DNA of 64,000 nucleotides from Apodemus sylvaticus (GCF_947179515.1 NC_067472.1:110286506-110350505); one strand, 5' to 3'. Counted from the first letter of the stretch, positions 46,841 to 58,490 are shown. Notes: generated by a model not told the origin, from the sequence alone. Numbers and translations: made by a program.

Positions 46841-47262
46841 CCTCTGAGAAAATTTCATTTGTTTCTACTATGGCTTCAAGGTACTTAGCCAATTCCCAAG
46901 CAGCTCCTCCAAAGCTCTACCCTATTCTTTGGATTCTATTCATTATGTTATCAAGCATTCTTAACTGTGTTTTGGCTGTGACAAACACTAAGCAAGAATT
47001 TCACTTTTCAACCATGTCTAGGGGCTTGAACTCCAGTACAGTGGACAGCCTAGAAAACAGGGGTCTGCAATAGAATGTACTGAGAACTATGATGGGTAAA
47101 TGTCAGGCTTGGCACAATCCAAAGGGGTTTCTAACTAGGTCATCATCTTCACGAAGATTTCCTGGAGGCAGAAACAGCCTAAATAGCCTGTAGTTCAGCT
47201 CTAGCTCTGAGCCCCACTGGCCTGCTGAACTTGGTTACTAGCAGCTGAGGCAGGCTTCTAGG
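46841..47262. other. Unassigned intergenic sequence
   Basis: Nothing recognised. Confidence 0.55.
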
Positions 47263-47590
47263 TGTCTTAGTTAGCATTTTACTGCTGTGAGCCGACACCA
47301 TGACCAAGGGAACTCTTATAAGGACAAGATTTAATTGGGGCTGTCTTACAAGTTCAGAGGCTCAGTCCATTCTCTTCAAGGCAGGAACCTGGCTGTGTCC
47401 AGGCAGGCATGGTGCAGGAGGAACTGAGAGTTCTACATCTTCATCTGAAGGCTGCTAGCAGAATACTGGCTTCTAGGCTGTTAGGAGGAGGATCTTAAAT
47501 CCCACAACCACAACGACACACCTACTCCTATAGGGGTACAATTCTTAAATAGTCCTACTCCCTGTGCCAAGCATATTCAAACCATCACAA
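47263..47590 (+). mobile_element. Second copy of the 360-bp rodent repeat
   Basis: Shares with 19316-19675 the phrases GACACCATGACCAAGGGAAC, TTTAATTGGGGCTGTCTTAC, GTTCAGAGGCTCAGTCCATT and CAGGCAGGCATGG in the same order and orientation. Its right end, GCATATTCAAACCATCACA, matches that element's right terminus, but the left inverted terminus is absent and the copy begins GTCTTAGTTAGCATTTTACT. Confidence 0.7.
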
Positions 47591-47919
47591 TGGGGTCTTT
47601 CTTATTGAAATTCTGACAAGACAACATGATACTACACATGTTTGAGAAGTTCTATTAGAGTTCAGACCCCCAACTGAAGAACAGGTGATGAGAGAGGAGA
47701 AGAGGAGTTTAACTGTCTTTTATGGGGGGGAGGAGAATTTGTGACCATGAATTTGAATTCATAGACAGAAAGTATCAGGAACTCTGCTTACAAGTTTTCT
47801 CCCTCCTCCATCATTATCTTTCCCTCTCCTCTACCTCTCTTCCTCCTGCCTTGCTCCTTTTCTCCCTCCTTGCCCCATTTTTAGTGCTCTTATATTTGTA
47901 TGAGTTTATATGTGCATTC
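47591..47919. other. Unassigned sequence
   Basis: Pyrimidine-rich at 47795-47880; a G run at 47723-47730. No gene seen. Confidence 0.55.
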
Positions 47920-48200
47920 AATACATATGTGCTCTTGTGGATGGAGGTCAGGAATCTAAGAGTCTTCTTCACTACCACTCTACCTTTCTCTTTAGACAGG
48001 GTCACTCATAATACTTGCATCTTAATTGCCTAGTCTAGACAGGCTGCCTTCTTTCTCTGCTTCCCCAGTGCTAGCATTATAGTTATTATAGTTACAGGAT
48101 GCCATACCTGACTTTTTATAAGAGTGCTGCACACCCAAACTCAGGTCCCCTCATTGGTGTGGCAAGCACTTTACTAACCGAGCAAGCGCACCAGTGTCTC
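47920..48200 (-). mobile_element. RSINE1/B4-type SINE
   Basis: GTGGATGGAGGTCAGGAATC, TTAGACAGGGTCACTCATAA, AGTCTAGACAGGCTGCCTTC, CAGTGCTAGCATTATAG and ACTTTACTAACCGAGCAAGC occur in reverse RSINE1 order. Confidence 0.7.
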
Positions 48201-48221
48201 CACATCTTTTAAAATTCAAAC

Positions 48222-48390
48222 CCCACGATGAACTATGAAAGCTACCTTTATCATTACTCTTTTCAGAAAGTCTGAATCCTAGAATGCTCAATTTCTTTAC
48301 CCAGGGCCACAAACTAGGCAGTCGGTTAGTTAGATAGGAATTTTAATTCACCCAGAATAGTTCTGAGTTCTGTACACTCTGATACCTGTA
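48222..48390 (-). mobile_element. MIR SINE relic
   Basis: TTTATCATTACTCTTTTCAG, TTTCTTTACCCAGGGCCACA and AACTAGGCAGTCGGTTAGTT fit a reverse MIR. Confidence 0.6.
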
Positions 48391-50187
48391 ATTGGGTCCA
48401 GCTCACACTTAGACTTGGCGGGTACAGAGCAATTAATCCCAGAGCTCATGGGTGTGATGGTCAGAGCAACCAGAATGACACAGTGCAATAGTTTCCATAG
48501 AGTTCACAGATAGTTTGAACAGCTAGGCTACTCTGCTTCTGGAGATTGGTAAGAACTTTAGACGGGGTGGGTAGGTTCTTACTGGCTCAAGGAAGTGTGA
48601 GGGGATAGGCGGCCATATCCCTGCCTTGTGCTGACAGTACTGCAGAACCACTGCAGGGCTCCTTCTGACATCCCAGAGCCCATTAGGACAACTGACCTTA
48701 CTCAAATTGGCAGCGAGTCATCAGTGGTAAAGGGATTAAAGGGGTTGTTCTTTATGTAAAAAGGAAGATAAAGTTGCTGACTGAGATATGTTGTGGATAA
48801 TGAGAACAGTGCCGAGAATAAAGAAAAAATGGAGCTGGGATGGAGAAGGTGGCGAGTTGCTGAATCAGCTGAGAGGCAGAAAAGAGAATTAAAGGGTTTT
48901 CTTTCTATTTCTGACAGAATAGATGTCGAGCCCTCTTTTTAAACTTTTTTCCCTTATTCATCTAAAAGGTTCTCTTTAGAAGCACAGCGAAATGGAAATG
49001 CAAACTAGGAGATCCTGACACAAGTTCATTTGACAAGAGAAATAGTGAGGTGAGGCGGTCCTTGAACTTGATCTATAGAGGCAAAGTGTCCTCACCTACC
49101 AGGAAATAGGGGCACTTTTCATTCCTGTGTCAGGAATGAAGCCAAGATATCCCAGTTTCTCCTGCAGAAGGAAAAATAAGGCAGAGGTAAGGATGGACAA
49201 TAGACCACCAAATTTGTGCCTAGTGGCAAATCATTATGTAACTTGATCCCACAAATGCTTTCTATATTGAGTCTAATTCACAGAGAAGGAATACCAGGTA
49301 AGGAGAGATGACCAAAGGGCAGTCAGCAAACAAGGAAGAGAGTTGAGAAGGTGATCCAGGGTAGCACAGTTCCTAGGACCAGAATCCTGTCCCAGGGTCT
49401 CAGGAACAGGTGGATACCCACCCTTCTTACCATCAAGAATATCTAGAGAAAGAAAAGTTAGGCAGCATGTGGCCCAGAGGTCTTGATCTGAATCAGACGC
49501 AAAAGTTTAGTTGCTCTCAATAGTAATCTAGAAATCTATTTCATATCCCAGAGCTCTCTAAATTAATTGTTGTTAACAATCTCTGTGCTTCCCCTAAAAC
49601 ACAAATTCAAATATGTTTGATCCTTACCAATCCATCCATTTATCCATTTACCTTCTGACACATTTGATGGATATTGAGATTGGCGATATGCGATATATGT
49701 GACATCATTCTGAGAAATAGGCAGAAGCTTCCCTTCTTTTGAGGCACACTCTTGGAAAGTGGGAAGATCAGAGAGTGTATACTATACAGCATCATGGAGC
49801 AGTAAGCTATGGAATGTATTATGGAAGATTACAGAAGAATCTGATGAATTCTTGAATCCAAAGGAAGAAGCACTTCACAGAGCCTGAGGAAGCAGCGAGA
49901 TGTTGGGGGACAGGTACAGTTGAATGTGCTTAGGATTCCCAGTATGGAGGAGGCAGAGACAGACAAATTCCCAGTGTTCTGCAGCTTTCTTCCATGTTCT
50001 AGGCCAATGAGAAACTCTGCCTCTGGTAAAATACGATGAGTTGTATATTCATTGGCATTCTCTTGCCAATAAGGAGTCACTGGGGAATCTAGAATCGCAC
50101 ATGGCCTGGTTACAATTGCATTTTGGGATGGTCTTGTCAGTATAGGCTAAAATGAGAGACTTTGGAATGAGGTAGAAGTACTCTAAT
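48391..50187. other. Unassigned intergenic stretch
   Basis: About 1.8 kb with no named repeat and no credible exon. Confidence 0.5.
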
Positions 50188-50322
50188 TTTTTATTGATAT
50201 TTTTTTATTTACATTTCAAATGATTTCCCCTTTTCTGGGTCCCCACTCCCCACAAGTCCCATTAGCCCTCTTCCGTCCCCCTGTTCTTCCATCCACCCCT
50301 TCCCACTTCCCTGTTCTGGATA
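50188..50322 (-). mobile_element. 5'-truncated L1 3' end (rat type)
   Basis: Reverse of the L1 3' UTR: TTATTTACATTTCAAATGAT, TTCCCCTTTTCTGGGTCCCC and CCACCCCTTCCCACTTCCCT correspond to 7020-7135 of the forward L1. Only about 135 bp was copied, the usual outcome of aborted target-primed reverse transcription. Confidence 0.88.
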
Positions 50323-51213
50323 AAAAATCAATTTCACATATTCCTTTCCATCTTTAAATCTCAAAATATTTATAAGTAGATAGGAGATAGAGGAAGAGGA
50401 TGCAATTAATTACTCAGTTATGTTTCTTGCCTATATATCTGAGGATGGGTCTCATGAACCATGCCTATTATCCCACACAAATTCACCCCGCATGAGCTCA
50501 GGGCCAGAAAAATGCAAAGCGTGTAAGTGAGCCCAGCCAGGAGCAGAAGAAACACCAAGCTGAGCCTGCTGTTAAAGCATCAGTCTTTCAAGTCAGGTAA
50601 AAGATAAATGGTTATCATGAAAAAGCACAGCAATTTAGAACATTGCTACAAATGGCAGCATTTGTAGGGTGAGGGACAGGGAGCTGACAAGAATGAGTCT
50701 TGAGTTCTTGGTTTATACATCTGAAAGATTTTGGAGTCATTTCTTGAGATAAGATCAAGAATTAATTGTTGAATGAGATGTCCCTACCAAGGAGATTGGG
50801 GTAGGATGGTTTCCTATCTAAGGACATTGTGTTATGAGATGGACATCACATTCTGAAGCATGAGTCCGGCCAGTTCAAATTGTTCACAGCTCTCGGACTA
50901 TTCGTTTTATCTCAACTCCAGGGGCATAGGCTTAAATTTTTGCTCCCGTTTTGGGTGACTGTGGCAAGTCAATTAACTTTCCTTTACTTAAGCTGGAAAA
51001 TAAAAATGAGGCTATTGATCTGCAAAGTTTGAGTAAAAATTTCTTAAATGGTTTTGAAGCATAGATTACACTGTTTAGCTTTTCCCCATGCCCCTAAATA
51101 GTTGCAATTATAAATATATCAATATATGTTCTGTGTCTGCTGGAATCTTCTCCCCTGCCACTTCTTCCCTTTCTGAAACTTTCTAACCAAAGATGGGTCT
51201 AGCTTCATTACAT
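50323..51213. other. Unassigned intergenic sequence
   Basis: Nothing recognised. Confidence 0.55.
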
Positions 51214-51225
51214 TTTTGAAGTCTT

Positions 51226-51713
51226 GTATATTCTGAGCTTCTGGGCTAATATCCACTTATCTGTGAGTACATATGATGTATGTTCTTTTTTGATTGGGTT
51301 ACCTCACTCAGGATGTTATTTTCTAGTTCCATCCATTTGCCTAAGACTTTCATGAATTTATTTTTTTAATAGCTGAGTAGTACTCCATTGTGTAAATGTA
51401 CCACATTTTCAGTATCCATTCCTCTGTTGAGGGACATCTGGGTTCTTTCCAGCTTCTGGCTATTATAAATAAGGCTGCTATTCCCAGCTGCATATGCAGC
51501 AGAGGATGGCCTTGTTGGACATCAAAGGAAAGAGAGACCCTTGGCCCTAAGAAGGCTTGATGCTCCAGTGTAGGAGAATGAGAGGACAGGGAAGGAGGAG
51601 TGGGGGGGTGGGTAAGCAGAAGGAAGGGGGACAGGATAGGGGATTTTCAGAGGGGAAACAAGGAAAGGGGATAACATTTGAAATGTAAATAAAGAAAATA
51701 TCTAATAAAAAAA
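51226..51713 (+). mobile_element. L1 insertion with 5' inversion and TSD
   Basis: 51226 to about 51485 is reverse L1 (CTGAGCTTCTGGGCTAATAT, TACCTCACTCAGGATGTTAT, TAGTACTCCATTGTGTAAAT, CTTTCCAGCTTCTGGCTATT). About 51486-51713 is forward L1 3' UTR (GCTGCATATGCAGCAGAGGA, TTGATGCTCCAGTGTAGGAG, ATAACATTTGAAATGTAAAT) with an AATAAAAAAA tail. TTTTGAAGTCTT at 51214-51225 and 51714-51725 is the 12-bp target-site duplication. Some 3' UTR between the two pieces is missing. Confidence 0.9.
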
Positions 51714-51725
51714 TTTTGAAGTCTT

Positions 51726-52277
51726 TTAAAGTTGTCCTAGCTCCCCACTTGATTTCACTGTTCTGGGCATCTGAATCTCTGAATACTTACCCTATCATAC
51801 ATTTATCGAACACTTACTAGTCACAACGGGAACAAAACGGCATTGTTCTCTTCTGCTAATAGGAGACAAATAACTCATGTTCTCATGCTTTCTTCTTTAA
51901 CATTTTTTTATATTTCTTTCCAGATTTCAAATGGCTTTGGTGATAATAGGTTTACTTCCGTTTAAGAAAGCCCTATGGAAAAGCAACCTGAGAAGCCTGG
52001 CTTGTCATCACAGACATGTCACATGTCTCTGGGTCATGCTCCCTCACTCTCTTGTCACTTCCCAGGCAACTGGACTGCAGATCCTGGATGCTTTTCTTTA
52101 CTTGTTACTGTGTTTGAGGGACCTGCCCTGCCCATGCAGCCCTTAGACCATCATCCTATTTCTTATCTTTCTTATCATCTTGGGTTTGCTTTTTGTAATA
52201 AATTGTAATCTACTAATTTCATATTTCTGTGGCTGATGTTCAAAGAAAGACTTTAAATGTCTAAATGAGAGAAGAGT
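51726..52277. other. Unassigned intergenic sequence
   Basis: Nothing recognised. Confidence 0.55.
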
Positions 52278-52495
52278 ATATTTTAAATATATTTTACTAA
52301 TATTTTGAGAACTTCATGCATTCGTGTAGTGTATTTTGAATGTATTGATCTCTGCACTCTGCCAAACTCCTCCCAGATACACTCTCTACCCAGACCTCCT
52401 TCCAGTTTCATGTATGTCTTTTTATTTATTGGTTCTACTTTTTGTCACCCATAGACTCATGTGGCAAAGGGATGTGTGTGAGGAGAGGTGACTGT
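52278..52495 (-). mobile_element. Rodent L1-type 3' UTR relic
   Basis: GAGAACTTCATGCATTCGTG, AGTGTATTTTGAATGTATTG, CTCCTCCCAGATACACTCTC and CACCCATAGACTCATG resemble a common rodent repeat with TACAATGTATTTTGATCATA. I think it is an old Lx-type 3' UTR in reverse; the family is uncertain. Confidence 0.5.
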
Positions 52496-52528
52496 CTCAT
52501 GAGAACTCGGTTCTAGAATATTTTGGTG

Positions 52529-52713
52529 CAGTGGTTCTCAACTTTCCTAATTCTCTGACACTTAATACAGTTCCTCATGTTATGGTGACTCTGGACCATA
52601 AAATTATTTGTCGCTATTTCATAACTGTAAGTTTGCTACTGCTATGAATTGTAAAGTAAATATCTATGATGCAGGTACTATGGGAGTGGAGACCTACAGG
52701 TTGAGAACCACTA
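52529..52713. mobile_element. URR1-type hAT non-autonomous DNA transposon
   Basis: Left terminus CAGTGGTTCTCAACTTTCC and right terminus GGTTGAGAACCACTA are inverted repeats. The interior (ATACAGTTCCTCATGTTATG, GTGACTCTGGACCATAAAAT, ATTTCATAACTGTAAGTTTG) is the body of the rodent URR1 family (hAT-Charlie). A matching 8-bp target-site duplication is not seen. No transposase. Confidence 0.85.
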
Positions 52714-53784
52714 CTTTAAAGATCCTTAAACAAAAAAGTATGAACAAGACCTCAACAATTACAGTCTGTAAATTAAGAGTGTTCACTAAGAAGATCTGTT
52801 CATGAATGAAAAGAAAGGGGGTAAGAAAAATATTTTCTGAATATCTGCCGTTTATGTGAAGTATATAATCTCAATATCCACCATAACTCTAAGAGGTTAA
52901 TAGTAACTTCATTTAAAGATGAAAATTTTGAAGTTCACAGAGGTGAAATTGGTCGTCGAGGTAAGCGATCAGGCTGTTCCTGTAGCTTAAGCTTTTCTAA
53001 ACTCATTGCATGCTTATTTTTCCTGATAAACTCCTGATGGGGAATAGAATGAGTGAATGGACAAGCCAATGAGCATCGTCTCTTGGTTAAGGGAATGGAC
53101 TTAAACTTTTAAATTCAGAGCTGGAATCTCTTATTCTACCACCTGTAATTCTCAGTAGCAAAGCTCACTGCTTTTAGGGGGAGGCTTCATTTCCCAGAGT
53201 GACTCTGATTAAGAATGGAGTGATCATTTCCTATGATTGTTTTGTAAGAAATGCCCAAAGCCAATTGACATCCGCTATTGGTGCTTATTTCTCTGTTTTT
53301 GATAAAATATAATTGTTTTAAGTCTCTTGAGATTGATGAGATGAAGTGTTTAAAAGGAAGCTGTCTGATTTACTGACCCTGCATCCTTTAGTTAATAAGT
53401 TCCTTTTTTCTAATTTTACTTCAAAGATGAAAGTTTCATAATTAACCATCAGAGGTTCTCTGAAGCAAAGTATATTAAAATCATATTATGACTTCCTGAG
53501 GCACTCCTTGGATTTTTTTTTTATTAAGCAATGCTATTGGAAGCAAAGATAGGAAGGTAATCATATCTACATATAATAAAGAAAGATATATTTATTCATT
53601 TTCTATTTGAATCAGCATCACTGCCATACTAAAAGAAAACCTCTAATTACTTTATAATATTTAAGAATGCTAATAAAAATGAATGTTATTGAGTCAAATC
53701 TCGTTAGCTTTAGAAATGAGATTGAAGAATATCAGGGCGAGAAACAAAACATCACAGCTTAATTTCAAATATATCTTAGTCAAT
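52714..53784. other. Unassigned AT-rich sequence
   Basis: Nothing recognised. Confidence 0.55.
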
Positions 53785-53990
53785 GGTCCCAAGAGCAATG
53801 CAGTCAGTTTCAACATTTATTTACAGATCACCTACTGGATGCTGTTCTTTCTAAGTTCTAAGAGAAACACCAAGATATGCCCCCCAACCCTTGGTAAAGC
53901 CACAGCTTCACAGGACGATCAGTTCTCTTTCCTTCTGAAGCAGAGAAGCCAGGACACACGCTGTGACTAAGGGATGTGTACAGTGAGTAT
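53785..53990 (+). repeat. Left arm of inverted duplication
   Basis: This segment reappears in reverse at 54675-55095. In the 53808-53930 part I count about 14 differences in about 122 aligned bases. The first bases (CAACATTTATTTACAGATCA, CCTACTGGATGC) resemble a reverse L2 start, but the rest does not. Confidence 0.85.
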
Positions 53991-54117
53991 GTAGTGGGAA
54001 TCTGTTGTTTATGTTTGCATAGAAAAAAGCTTGACTTGCTAGTCCCTGTGGTGTAAATAGTTCCACGGCAGAAAGTGATAAGCTCTTTATTGAAAGGCTC
54101 TAAACAATAATTTATAT

Positions 54118-54345
54118 GTATATACATATATGTATATACATATAAGTGTGTGTGTATGTGTGTCTATGGTGTATGTACTCTTCTATATATGTGTCTAGAA
54201 ACACATGAATATGTGCACAGAAATCAGAAGATAGCAGCCGATGTCATTCTGCAGGTACCATCGGTTTTGTTATTTAGACAGGGTCCTTAACCAAATAGGG
54301 TAGACTAGCTAGGAAGTAGGCACCAAGGATCCATCTTCCCTGGAA
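54118..54345 (-). mobile_element. TG-rich tract and partial RSINE1/B4-type SINE
   Basis: TATG/TG-rich DNA (54118-54170), then GAAATCAGAAGATAGCAGCC, TTATTTAGACAGGGTCCTTA and GGGTAGACTAGCTAGGAAG, a truncated reverse composite SINE. Confidence 0.55.
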
Positions 54346-54426
54346 TTATGATTAAAACTCTATACCACCAAGCTTACCAAGCCTTGCATTTTCTCTTTTC
54401 TTCTCTATCTTCTCTTTCTTTCTTTT

Positions 54427-54610
54427 CTTTCCTTCCTTCCTTCCTTCCTTCCTTCCTTCCTTCCTTCCTTCCTTCCTTCCTTCCTTCCTTCCTTCCTTCC
54501 TTCCTTCCTTCCTTCTTTCCTTCCTTAGTTCCTTCTAGCCTCTTCCTCCTCCTCCTCCTCCTCCTCCTTCTCCTCCTCCTCCTCCCCCTCCTCCTCCTCC
54601 TTCTCCTCCT
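54427..54610. repeat. (TTCC)n and (TCC)n microsatellites
   Basis: About 24 TTCC units (54427-54528) then a TCC-rich run with TTC variants (54540-54610); nearly all pyrimidine. Confidence 0.95.
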
Positions 54611-54674
54611 GCTCTTTGTCTTCTTTTTGCACTTAGAAAGGCTCTGGGGATTGAACTCAACTCTTTGTGCTCAC

Positions 54675-54880
54675 ACTCCTCAGTCATAGCAAGAGTCCTT
54701 GTTTCCCTGCTTCATAAGGAAAGATAACTGGCCGGGCAGTGGTGTCACATGCCTTTGATGCCAGCACTTGGGAGGCAGAGGCAGGCAGATTTCTGAGTTC
54801 AAGGCCAGTCTGGTTTACAAAGTGAGTTCCAGAACAGCCAGAGCTATACAGAGAAACCCTGTCTTGAAAAACCAAATGAA

Positions 54881-54923
<43 letters not shown>

Positions 54924-55095
54924 ATTAATAAAAGTAAAAAGAAAAAAATAATTTTAAAAAAGCAAAGAGAACTGATCTTCCTGTGAATCTGTGTCTTTAC
55001 CCAGGGCTGGGCCCATATCTTGGTGTTTCTCTTAGAACCTAGGAAAAACAGCATCCAATATGTGATCTGTAAATCAATGTTGAAATCGACCTCAC
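54675..55095 (-). repeat. Right arm of inverted duplication, split by B1
   Basis: Reverse complement of 53785-53990 in two blocks, about 54675-54730 and 54961-55095, with a B1 SINE in between. The blocks join cleanly at the B1 target site, so the duplication is older than the B1. Confidence 0.85.
54731..54960 (+). mobile_element. B1 SINE with (AAAT)n tail
   Basis: GCCGGGCAGTGGTGTCACAT, CAGCACTTGGGAGGCAGAGG, AGTTCAAGGCCAGTCTGGTT, ACAGAGAAACCCTGTCTTG is a complete B1, followed by AAAT repeats (54886-54925) and further A-rich tail. AAAGATAACTG (54720-54730) and AAAGAGAACTG (54964-54974) form the target-site duplication with one mismatch. Confidence 0.95.
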
Positions 55096-55167
55096 TGCTG
55101 TGTCAAAGTGCGTGTTCATAACTGAACAATCCCTCAGTCTTTCAATAACTTACAAGTCAAGTTGCAG

Positions 55168-55394
55168 AGTCTGGAGAGATGACCCAGTAGTTCACGGCAC
55201 TTATTTTTCTAGCAGAGGACCTGAATTCAGCTCCTAGCATCCATAACCAGTGGCTAGCAATCAGCTACAACTCTAGCTCCAATGGGTCTATGTCCTCTTC
55301 TAGAATCTATTAGTATTTGCACTATATACCTACCCACCCCATGCCCTACAAGTGACACACATGAACATAAATTCAAATAAAAATTTACAGGATA
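55168..55394 (+). mobile_element. B2 SINE
   Basis: GTCTGGAGAGATGACCCAGT head, GCAGAGGACCTGAATTCAGC B-box region, AGCTACAACTCTAGCTCCAA and TATGTCCTCTTCTAGAATCT body, AAATTCAAATAAAAA tail. Confidence 0.88.
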
Positions 55395-56417
55395 TTTTTA
55401 CCATGCCAGCTTGTAAATTTCTTGATATTTAACAATGAACACTCACTATCTGCCGTCATGAGCTTCAAAAAAAAATCACTGGAAGTATGGAAAGTACACT
55501 GGAAGTGAAAAGTACAAATTTTGCTGTAAATGGCGCTAAAGGAAGGGCACCAAATGGTGGCAGAGAACAAGACAGAGGATGTGCTATGAGGCTGAACCAT
55601 TCTGTGACCCTGGTACCTGGATCATGTGGATGACCAGGCTGAGTCTAGGCTGGAGTTCTAGAAGGTAAACATATAGTTAAGAAGTATATATACTGAACTA
55701 AGAGTTATGATTCATTCTGTCAGAAAATGGGAGTCTCTGCAAGGGCTCTTCCAACTTATTTGATAACTGTTTAGTATACATATGTTTCAGACATAATTTA
55801 GAATGAGAAAAATCAGTTACTACTACAAATGTTTTATTAAAACTCAAGGACAGAATTCTTGGAATAAGTATGCAGTTGCATTACTATGTTTATAGATTAT
55901 TTCATTACATGGAAATGGCCCAACCTGCCACCATTTTTAATGCTGTTACTTGTAGTGCTTTACTGACTATAGTTGGCACTTTAATAAAAGCTTTGTTTTT
56001 CCAGATTCCTTTGGTCAGAACATGGAAACCTAAACATTTTTAGACTTTTTGTGAAGAGCAAATCTTGCAGAAGTAAATGAGCATGACCTTGCAGAACCGT
56101 TGCAGGAATCAGTCCATTGCCCCAGGTGCTCCCTTCCTTTCTCTTGGTCAAATTCTCTTTTGAGAAGTCTCCTTCAATGTCCTTTGGGGACACAGTTCCA
56201 GTCTGTGACCGTGTCCCCCATCTTTTTCTACCTCCTACCAGCAGCACATGGTTTGATATGAAAACAGGTGTCCACTATTATTCACAGGATAGTAAGCAGG
56301 ACATTTCTTTGGCCTCACATGTATAAGGGTATATCTGGGACAGAGGGTGAAAGTGACTGGCACTGGAAGGAGTTAGTTACTCCAGTCACTAATTACTTTT
56401 TTCTTTAGGGTACTACA

Positions 56418-56421
<4 letters not shown>
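55395..56421. other. Unassigned intergenic sequence
   Basis: Nothing recognised. Confidence 0.55.
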
Positions 56422-56469
<48 letters not shown>

Positions 56470-56665
56470 ACGCACATGCATGCGCACACACACACACACA
56501 AGCGCCCACACATGTTCATGTGCACATGTGTGCAATGGTGCACACATAGAAGTTAGAGGACAATTCGTAAGAGTTGGATATCTCTATCATGTAGGTCCTG
56601 AGACCTACACAAATCTTCACACTTGGTAGCAAGAGTCTTTACACAATGAACCATCTTTGTAGCCT
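56422..56665 (-). mobile_element. (TG)n microsatellite plus B3 SINE
   Basis: A TG run (56422-56466) and CA-rich patch precede AGAAGTTAGAGGACAATTCG, AAGAGTTGGATATCTCTATC and TGAACCATCTTTGTAGCC, a reverse B3 with its expanded tail. Confidence 0.75.
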
Positions 56666-58359
56666 ATCATGTCTTCTTATTAAAAATGTCCTCTGTGCCT
56701 AGTCTGTGGGTAACAATGTTAAAATGTCAGTTGGTGGTAAACCTGAGAGCTGCTTTTAACCTCACTTAGATATCATTAGTCTCATCCCATCAAGTTACAT
56801 TAGTCATAACAGGCTCCTCAACAAGAAAAGCAGTATGTGAACCTGCACATAAGAAAGAAAAAAATCTTTCTCGCAATAGCTTTTGTTTTCTGTAACTGAT
56901 AATGTCGGATGACTGAAATTGCATCTGCAGCATAATTAGGAGATCTTCATACCCTTGCTATGGACCAGACATCCAAAGAAAATGACGAAAGAGAAATAGT
57001 CACCTTTTCTGAAGGCTGTCTCAGTGGATTGGAAGTGAAGCTTGACTCAATATGGGAGAGCCACTATTGATCACTCAAAATGAGAAGCAACGGGACACAG
57101 GAGGGCTCACTGGCTGATGATGAGATGACCAGAGCAGTCAGGAGTGACTTTAGACAATAGAGGTAAGGCTGGGTTTAAGGTTTTGAGGAGAATCTGTGGG
57201 GTGAAGTGGAGGAAGGACATTTCAGAAAACCGTGTGAAAGGCAAAGAGCCTACTACGTGAATGACACCATATGTTAGCTCAACTGAAGATTCTCTACTCA
57301 ATGTGTGGAGTAACACTCATGGCTACATCTATGCAGTAAAAAAGCAAGTTGAACTGTAGAGCCAATGCAGGAAACCCTGGACTCCAGGTAAAGGGTAAAG
57401 GGTAGGAGGGCTCACAGGTAACTGCACTATAATAAAACATCTTGAGAAGGACTGATATGGGCCTGGTGACTGGTAAGATATGGAGATGAAAGGCTATGGT
57501 ATACAACTTTCTGGTTTCTTGCTGAGCTGGTAAGATGGCTGATGAATATATATATATAAAGAACCAGAAAATAAAAAGAAATGATTGCCATGAGTTCACC
57601 TTCAGATCTGATGCTTTCAAGATACAGTGAGATATCCCAGTGAGCAAGTGCAGATAGAAAAAGCTAATGTCAACCGATAGTGCCGAAGATTATGAGGAAG
57701 CTGTGCATCGCAGGACAGTAAAAGGTTAACAATTTTTAATGTCTCATTTTTTTTTAAATCAAGATCACAGCTTGTATCTTCTCCCATGTAGGAGCCAGAG
57801 GCGAAAGAACTTAGGAACTTCACAGTTGGGAGCCATGGCTTTTCTTATCTCAAGCGGAGACCCATAGAGCATCTGGAGTCACTGCTGCAAACTCAGTATC
57901 TGACATCTCCTAATTAAAGATCACCACCCAGCAAGGGATCACCAGAAGCAGGCACGAGGTAAAGTGCATTTATTATCAAACAAAGCCCCATGCCCCGTAC
58001 TCCTAGTCATTCTGACTGAAGTGGAAACGTTTGTCCTGATTGGCTTTCATTTTCCCGTGGAGAACTATATTTTGCAGAAAAACATCAGTGGTTATCCTTT
58101 CAGCTTAGATGTTCAACTGAAAAAGATCCATGTGGTAAAGTCTTTCTCTCATTCAACCGGCTTTACCGAATGCCCGTTATTTAAGGTTCAGGTTGCTTTT
58201 TCATTTGGGAGAAATCAGAGATGAAAAAGGTTAAGAGCAACTTAAGATACAATAAGCGATGATTCCAGATCTCCAGATACAAATACATGACTATTCTTTT
58301 TTTTTTTTTTTAACTGATGTAGCTGTTGTGAGTTTTCATTAATTCATAAAAATGGCAAT
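56666..58359. other. Unassigned intergenic stretch
   Basis: No secure feature. 57165-57290 has faint L2-like text. An 86-codon forward frame at 57964-58224 has no recognised domain. A T run lies at 58298-58313. Confidence 0.5.
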
Positions 58360-58490
58360 TTGTAATTGGGTTTGTTTTTGTAGAGTAAAATTTTATCCCT
58401 TTGATTGTGTGGTAAGGGGCATGTAGTGTAGAGATAGATAACCCAGCTTTGAGTTTCTCCAACCATTGGAAGATGCTTTCCAGAGAAAAG
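58360..58490 (+). repeat. 131-bp direct repeat, copy 1
   Basis: Begins TTGTAATTGGGTTTGTTTTT and ends TTTCCAGAGAAAAG. Copy 2 at 60153-60283 has the same length and only three substitutions. No family recognised; no LTR-like ends or target-site duplication seen. Confidence 0.97.

Noticed and set aside
57964..58224. 86-codon forward open frame in unique sequence
   Set aside because: Looked exon-like at first, but no domain and no clear splice sites; cannot be supported from sequence alone.
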